Positions 57,950 to 64,000 of a stretch of DNA of 64,000 nucleotides are shown here, piece by piece; positions within the stretch are counted from its first letter, which is position 1; each line of letters begins with the position of its first letter. The stretch is from Dactylis glomerata. Lineage: Eukaryota; Streptophyta; Magnoliopsida; Poales; Poaceae. Below the pieces are notes generated by a model that was not told where the DNA came from, did no database searches, and saw only the letters and a program-made list of their open reading frames with translations. Made by a program: the position numbers and the translations under genes. The stretch covers positions 7,652,518-7,716,517 of the forward strand of contig QXEO01000339.1 in assembly GCA_007115705.1 (NCBI GenBank). The letters run 5' to 3'.

Positions 57950-58374
57950 TGAAGTTTTATTTATACCATGTTTGCTTTGCCATCGACATGGCCATCGAAA
58001 CTTCTTCAGGTGTGGTGCCAAAATAACATCAGAGTCTTGGACTGATGGACACTGGTTCTGTGCCATATAATTCGTGTAGTAGAGACATCCAGCAGGTCTC
58101 GTAAATTAACATCACTCAACTAGGAAAGTATGGAACGCATTAATTTGGGACCGACTTAAATTGAAAATGGGAAGCCACGCCGCCACTAGCAGCCTTGCCG
58201 TTGCTAAAGAAGATGTGCCTACATAAAAAAGACTGTGTTAAGCAATGGAGTTGCATCGTCATAAAATTGGCAAACCGGAGCTAGCTACTCCTCAACTACA
58301 AAATTCGGAACAGAAACTTGTAATCCTAATAATGGAATCGATAAAACCTTCGCAGAAACTGCCAAATAATTATG
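57950..58374. other. Spacer between convergent LINEs
   Basis: About 425 bp with no gene or repeat recognised. Confidence 0.5.
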
Positions 58375-58385
58375 GTCCTTGGCCC

Positions 58386-58403
58386 GGCTTTATAGATAAA
58401 GCC
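58386..58403 (-). other. 3'-terminal stem-loop of minus LINE
   Basis: On the minus strand GGCTTTAT-CT-ATAAAGCC, a perfect 8-bp stem with a 2-nt loop, followed by GGGCC. About 130 bp past the ORF2 stop, which places the LINE's 3' end near 58375. Confidence 0.7.
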
Positions 58404-58533
58404 CCAAACGGCATGAGTCATACAACAGTTCGAAATCATGGTCCCAATAAACATGGCACGCTACAATAATCCCGGTACACAAATGATAGTAGGGTGTCCC
58501 TGAGGCACAGCAACTAATAAAAGATAGATAACT

Positions 58534-61500
58534 CTAGTCCATCGGCTGGTGCTCCGCCCTCATCCGTGCATGTAGCCGCCTAACCTCGCCCAGCGCCACC
58601 TCGAGCAGCTCCCGGTCCCTCGGACTGGCCAGTACCCTCCAACTCTGCATATAAATAGACATTTTTGAAATCGCATCAGCCGGGTTGTTGATTAGTTTTC
58701 CCTCTAGCGTTAGCTTATTGCGAATATTCCAGAGCGCCCAGCTCTGCGCCGCGAAGGTAAACCAAACTAGCCTACGAAGCCGGCCCGAGAGACCCTGAGC
58801 CAAGGCCACAAAGTCTCCAGCCCCCGCTGGGTTCCAGTTGCAAGAGAGGAGTTCCCTAACTCCTGCCCACATAAATCTAGCCAGGTGGCAAGAGAAGAAG
58901 ATATGGTTACAATCTTCGATCTCCCCACATAAGGCACATCTACCATCCGAGGGGCCATGCCGCTTAGCCACCTGCTCACAAGATGGAAGCCGCCCACGGA
59001 TCAACTGCCAGAGGAAAACCCTAATCCGAGGCGGTACCTTCACACGCCACACGTCTTTAAAGTGTGTAACTGCCGCCCCATGCGACAGTCGCAAATACAA
59101 AGAGCTGGTGGAGTACCCTCCGGACGGTTCTAGAGCCCACTTAATCTCATCCTCCTCCAGGGAGAAGGCGCAAAGGTCAAAGACCCGACATAGGTTTTCC
59201 CACTCCACCGCTTCCGCCAAGCCGAAGGTTCTCCTAAATCTAAGCCGCCACCCATCCAGGTGTCTCGCCCCGGAGACAGTGGTGAAAGGGTTATCATAGC
59301 AGCTGAAGAGCCTCGGGAAGCGGTCTCGGAGGGGCCCCGACCCCGTCCACTAGTCGAGCCAGAAGTAAGTACGCCTCCCATTGTGTACTTGGTGTCTCGC
59401 CCCCAGCTTGAAGTACCACTTAATCTTTTGAATGGAGTTCCAGAACTGTGAGCCCCTCTGTGGTACCTCCAGAGAGAAAAGGTCATTTTCGCCCAGATAT
59501 TTGGCCTTAAGCAGGTCTACCCATAGACCGCTGGGCGCTTGGTATAGCTTCCAAATCCATTTGAGCATTAGGGCAATATTCATGACCTTGGTGTTGAGGA
59601 CCCCCAGACCCCCAAATTCTTTTGGCTTGCACACGGTAGCCCAATCCACCATGTGGTACTTCCGCTTCGGACCAAGTCCTTCCCAAAAGAAGCGAGCCCT
59701 AGTCGAGTCCATCCTCCCATGCGATGTATCCGACAGAAGGAAGAGCCCCATAGCAAACATAGGTAGGCTCGAGAGGCACGAGTTCATAAGATCAAGTCTC
59801 CCTGCAGAAGCTAAGAACAGGCCCTGCCATGGGTCCACCCGGTGACCCACCTTCTCGGTCAAGAAGTCCCAGTCCGCTACCAAGAGCTTCTTGTCGCTGA
59901 CCGGCATGCCCAAGTACGAGATCGGGAACTTCCCTAATCTGCAGTTAAGCATGTTGGCCACCTTAAGCTTGTCCGGCTCTGGGACCCCCGTCACCAGTGC
60001 TTCACTTTTGCCAAAGTTAATCTTTAGACCAGACATGTTCTCAAAACATAGTAAGAGCAGCTTTAGGTTGGCTATCCCCAGCTCGGACGGCTCAATGAGT
60101 ATCATGGTGTCGTCCGCATATTGCAGATGAGTGACTCCCCCAGGAATCAGGTGAGGCACAACCCCTTGGATGTGTCCCGCCTCACTAGCTTTGGTGAGCA
60201 TTGCAGCCAGCGCATCCACCATGAAATCAAAGAGCAGTGGTGAGAGCGGGTCCCCTTGCCTTACTCCCTGGGCATTCCGGAAGTAAGGTCTGATCTCACC
60301 ATTCACATTCACTGCCGTTTGTCCCCCAGACACAAGTTGCATGAGCCGGTGAACCATCATCGCCGAGAATCCCTTTCTCATGAGGGCTTCCCTCAGGAAG
60401 TCCCAGTTCACGCGGTCGTATGCCTTTTCGAAGTCGAGCTTAAGGAGGAGGCCCCCTAGCCTTTTTGCTCGAAGCTCATGCACGATCTCGTGGAGTGCCA
60501 GCACCCCCTCATGCAGGCACCTCCCTTTGATGAAGGCTGTCTGACTGCGGTCAACCGTGCGGTGCACAATGGGAGCTAGTCTAATCGCATAAGCCTTCGC
60601 GATAAACTAAAAAATAACGTTAATAAGCGTGATGGGTCTAAATTGCTTTATATCCTCAGCCCCTTTCACCTTCAGAATCAGCGAGATGACCCCGAAGTTT
60701 AGTCGAGCGATATCCACCCTCCCTAGGGCGAAATCGTTCAAAATCTGCAGGATCGGCCCCTTGAGGACTCCCCAGAATCGCTTGAAGAATAAGACCGGAA
60801 ACCCGTCCGGTCCTGGCGCTGAATCCGGCTTCATACTGAGAAGGACCTCCTCCAGGTCCTCCGCAGTGAAGGTCAACTCTAGAGCCAAGTTCTCTTTGTC
60901 CGAGACCCTCTTCTCCTCAGGCCATAAGTCCGGAGCAAGGAAGAAGGCCCTCTCCTCCCCAACTGCCCCCATCAAGCCCTCGTAGAATTGGTAAACATGC
61001 TTTAGCACTTCTGCCTAATCCTCCACCTCCCCCTGGTCGGTGATGAGTCTCGGGATCAAGCACTTGCGGCGCCTCCCATTGGCGATGGCGTGGAAGTACG
61101 CAGTGCAGGAGTCCCCCTTCAAGGTCCATTGCAGCCTGCTGCGTTGCTTCCAGTACTCCTCCTCAACCGCATCTAGTTGGATCAGCTGGTCCTCCAGGTG
61201 GTATCTAAGGGCCCATCCCTCATCGTCCAGACCCGACGAATCCACCATCTGGTCCAGATCTGCCACCTGGCTCAGAAGGTTCTCCCTGAAGACCCTCTTT
61301 TGCTTCCCTAGGTTAACCCCCCATCCTTTCAGGAATTGACGAAGGGACCGAGCAATACCCTGCCATAGGTCAATACTGCATCTAATCTGGCCCGGGTGGT
61401 CCAAGATGCCCTGGATCTTCCCTCGAACCAGTTAGTGAACCCCACCACCTCGAACCACCAAGTCTGAAAGAAAAACCTGGCAGGGAGTCGTATACCGACC

Positions 61501-62201
61501 TCCACATTATCAAGGATGAGAGGGCAATGGTCGGACCCTATCCTGGTCACCGCCGTAAGCGAACATAGCGGGAAGGCCGCCTCCCAGGCAGGGGAAACAA
61601 ACACCCTATCAAGCACCGATCTGATGGGTGAGAGCTAGTTGTTTGACCAAGTAAACCGTGCCCCTGCCTGGCTAATCTCACGTAAAGACATAGCCGCAAT
61701 CGCGTCATTAAACCGTCGCACCCTTGGCCAGTTAATGCAGTCATTGCTCTTGTCCCCGGCCCGAAGGATGAGGTTAAAGTCGCCTCCTACCACCACTGGT
61801 ACGTCACAACCCACCACCTCATCCACCAGCTCGCCTAGGAACTCTGAGGTGCGGCAGTGATCCGCCGGCCCATAAACTAACACGAAGCGCCATTTGAGTT
61901 TGATACTGCGCTGTAGGACCATAGCGCTGATGAAGAAGGACCCTTTGCTCCATTCCCCAACCTCAAACTTGTCATCTCTGAACCCCAACAGCATTCTCCC
62001 AGAATGTCCCACCGCTGGAAGCCAGTTCCAGACGAATTGACCGCCCCGCTCCAAACCCCGGAGCTCAGGCATGGAGAAGTCTTGCCTAATCGTCTCCTGC
62101 AGGCCGATGACATCAACCCGATGATGTCTCATGTAGTCCTTAAGTTGGGTGCGCCTCCCTGGAGCCCCAAAACCCCTAATAATATAAATTAGGAACCTCA
62201 T
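58534..62201 (-). pseudogene. LINE-2 (minus) ORF2: endonuclease, reverse transcriptase, zf-RVT
   Basis: Starts ATG 62201. Endonuclease shows IRGFGAPGRR, GLQETIRQDF, GGDFNLILRAGD and GSDHCPLIL. The residue before IRGFG, normally the catalytic Asn of WNIRG, is Ile here. RT shows SAPGPDGFP (about 60820), TAFIKGRCLHEG and an intact YADD at 60120-60109. zf-RVT CALCGEIEDCNHIFFSC lies near 58938-58880. In-frame stops at 61637-61635, 61017-61015, 60609-60607 and 59352-59350, plus a frameshift near 61415-61425, make it a pseudogene. Confidence 0.88.
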
Positions 62202-64000
62202 TTTGATCCTTTCCTCTTCCCTTGCCCCTTACGGATAGTGAGCACCGGTCTCATTGCGCAGGCCCATTTTGGTCTGCCCCGCGCAGGAATCGGCCGTCCC
62301 TTGGCCGTCTCCAGGACCCTAGCTTCACCCGCAGCCTCCGGTCCAGAAAACTCCCTTTCCTGTACCACCGGGATCGGCTCCTGGATAGGCGACCCTTCAC
62401 CCCCAGCCAGGTTCGGCGTCGCAGCCCCCGCTGCCTCGCCAGCCTCCCTTTCGGCCACCAGCCTGGCCGCTTCCGCCTTGCTAGCCGCCGCCGCCTCCTG
62501 CTGTTGCCTAACAACGGCCAGCGCCGCCTGGAGTTGTTCCTTTGCCCTAATCATTGATAGGATCTCCCCCGGAGTGCCCGCCGCCGGGTTGAAAACAACA
62601 CAACTATCACGAATAACCGAGGAAAGATGCGAATCAGAATGTAAGTCAAGGATAACGTGATCCGTACCTCTCTCCTTGTCCAGGTTCTTCTCGGCCACCA
62701 AGCGTTGCGCCTTCTCCATGATCGGCTCGCTCGCCTCGCCATTGATCCGGGAGCTCTTGTGCACCTGGGAGGCAGGGGCAGGCGGCTTGCGCCTGGAGTA
62801 CGCCTCCGTCTTGGTGTGTTTGGCCCGCTGAGCACCCGGAATGTCCTTCAGCAGATCCCCGCGCTGCATCTCCTCCACAACCCCAACACCAGACGCCTCC
62901 ACAGTCCCAGCCACAGCCGTCGCCACCCTGCTCTCGCGTCCCAGTGCAAACATAGCGGGGCTGCTGGCCCCCGTAAGCTGTAACACCGTGTCTGTCGAGA
63001 GCAGAGACATCTCCCCTTCCTCCTGCGATAGCTCGGCCCCGGAGTCACCAAGGAGAGACATGGCAACAGACTTCTCCTGAAGCAGTCTGATCGACGGGAT
63101 CATCTCCCGGTCCGCATCAAGGTTGGAGCCATACTCATCGATCGCCGAGAGCACCTCTCTCCCCGCCGGCTCCAGGCCCCCGCCCATCACCAATGCGTCC
63201 GTCTGGCTGGTGATCAGAGAGGCGTCGGCCCCCAAAGGCTGTGGCTTGGACCCCAAGGGCTGAGAGCCCGTGGCCGGCCCCTTGTCCTTGCTCTGTTCAC
63301 CACCCTTGGTCTTGCGACCATGCTTGTTCCAGGCCTCCTCGTCGAAAGACCGCTCCTCTGAATCAAAGTCCCCCAGGTCATCGCTAGGTGGCTTGGGTGG
63401 CCCCCCTGAGCCCCCCCGTGCCGCCTCTCTGACCTAGCTCAGCCTGAACACCAACAGTGAAGCCTTCCCCATTGACGCAAATCTGAATCGTGCCCTTGAT
63501 GCGCTCTGGGTATCTGCAGTGAAAGCGCATCCTGATCGGTTCCCTATCCCACTTCTGCACCGAGAGCTCATCCACGTCGATCGGCCTCCCCACCATCACG
63601 AAAGCCGCCATTAGTCTCTCCCTCTCTAGCAGGTTCTCCGGAACCCCTGTCAGCTGCACCCAAACCGAAGGCAGAAGTAGGCTGGGACGAGGTGCCATGA
63701 ACGCCTCGCGAATGGAGACTTCTGACTTACTGAGGGGAAGAAACATTCTCCTGCTGCGAGTGCCCATCCTCAGAGTCTCCTTGGAGGGAAATACCACAGC
63801 GAACTCTGAGGCCATCAACTTCCAGACCTGCCAATTCCACAGGTCGTCAATCAAATGCTTCAGCTCATCTGCCAGCTTAGCCTCAGTCAGCGGTGAGTCA
63901 TTGAACTTGATGATCGCCGCGAAGACCTCCCCAGGTCTCGGCTCATTCTTCATGGGCTCAACATCAATGTTGAAAACCCCCCTCCTGAGATCGCATGCCC
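62198..64000 (-). pseudogene. LINE-2 (minus) ORF1, partial, frameshifted
   Basis: The first visible ATG is at 63953, but the frame is open to the window edge, so the true start is probably outside. The part at 63953-63384 (WQVWKLMASEFAVVFPS, VWVQLTGVPENLL, IRMRFHCRYP) fits the DUF4283/RRM-like ORF1 domain of plant L1 elements. A frameshift in G-runs near 63400-63415 moves the frame; the second part, 63256-62198, is Ala/Glu-rich and ends with a basic tail. The TGA at 62200-62198 overlaps the ORF2 start as ATGA. Confidence 0.75.

Larger units (their letters stand above)
58375..64000 (-). mobile_element. L1-type LINE on minus strand, cut by right window edge
   Basis: Read on -, ORF1 (partial), ORF2 and a 3' UTR with stem-loop. 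It differs from the plus-strand LINE in GC content and sequence, so it is a separate family. No A tail is visible at the 3' end, so that boundary is approximate. The 5' end lies outside the window. Confidence 0.85.

Noticed and set aside
62222..62983. Plus-strand ORFs opposite LINE-2 ORF1
   Set aside because: GC-rich antisense frames; the coding signal (ORF1 position, ATGA overlap with ORF2) is on the minus strand.

Overview
This window looks like intergenic chromatin of a large-genome grass, most likely a temperate (Pooideae/Triticeae-like) species. I infer this from the dense nested retrotransposons, LTRs of the TGATACGTCTC type, a Sirevirus-like Copia element, plant L1 LINEs and an endogenous plant pararetrovirus. 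I see no intact single-copy host gene, no tRNA or rRNA gene and no CRISPR array. Family assignments come from reading motifs by eye; no database search was run.

Layout. 1-4960: endogenous caulimovirid on +. It has a badnavirus/tungrovirus-like polyprotein broken by three in-frame stops, a downstream ORF with a viroplasmin-like domain, and a promoter/leader region ending at an (AT)n tract. 4983-6333: a small GC-rich element with 28-bp inverted repeats. 6361-49150: a candidate 42.8-kb TIR-bounded element, about 7.7 kb without later insertions. It holds a tandem duplication (unit A from 6478 to 43076, unit B 43083-44613), each unit carrying a B3-domain gene fragment on the minus strand. Unit A was hit by a 2.4-kb TIR transposon (6680-9102) and by a nest of LTR retrotransposons (9492-42115). 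Unit B keeps both empty sites.

The LTR nest has three levels, each with its 5-bp target-site duplication. A gag-only Gypsy-type element (9492-42115, TSD ATGAC) was hit by a Sirevirus-like Copia element (14475-40836, TSD GTGAT). The Copia was then hit by two related non-autonomous elements: X on + (18101-26270, TSD GTGAT) inside gag, and Y on - (28018-34625, TSD GAGAC) between integrase and reverse transcriptase. X and Y carry no pol, but each encodes a non-Gag protein with a shared C-terminal module. The 5' LTR of X has been rearranged into a palindrome with arms of about 1.07 kb and lacks its TATA region. The Copia carries an extra ORF after pol, apparently expressed through an intron.

44614-49120 is purine-rich DNA, then a GC-rich island and AT-rich sequence with no recognisable gene. 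49367-49735 is a foldback MITE-like element. 50490-57949 is a nearly full-length L1 LINE on +, with frameshifts and stops. 58375-64000 is a second L1 LINE on -, running off the right edge. The two LINEs converge, and each has a small 3' stem-loop.

Nearly all coding capacity belongs to mobile elements, and most frames are broken. The most informative aspects are insertion history (empty sites, TSDs, LTR identity), captured gene fragments and non-canonical retroelement proteins.
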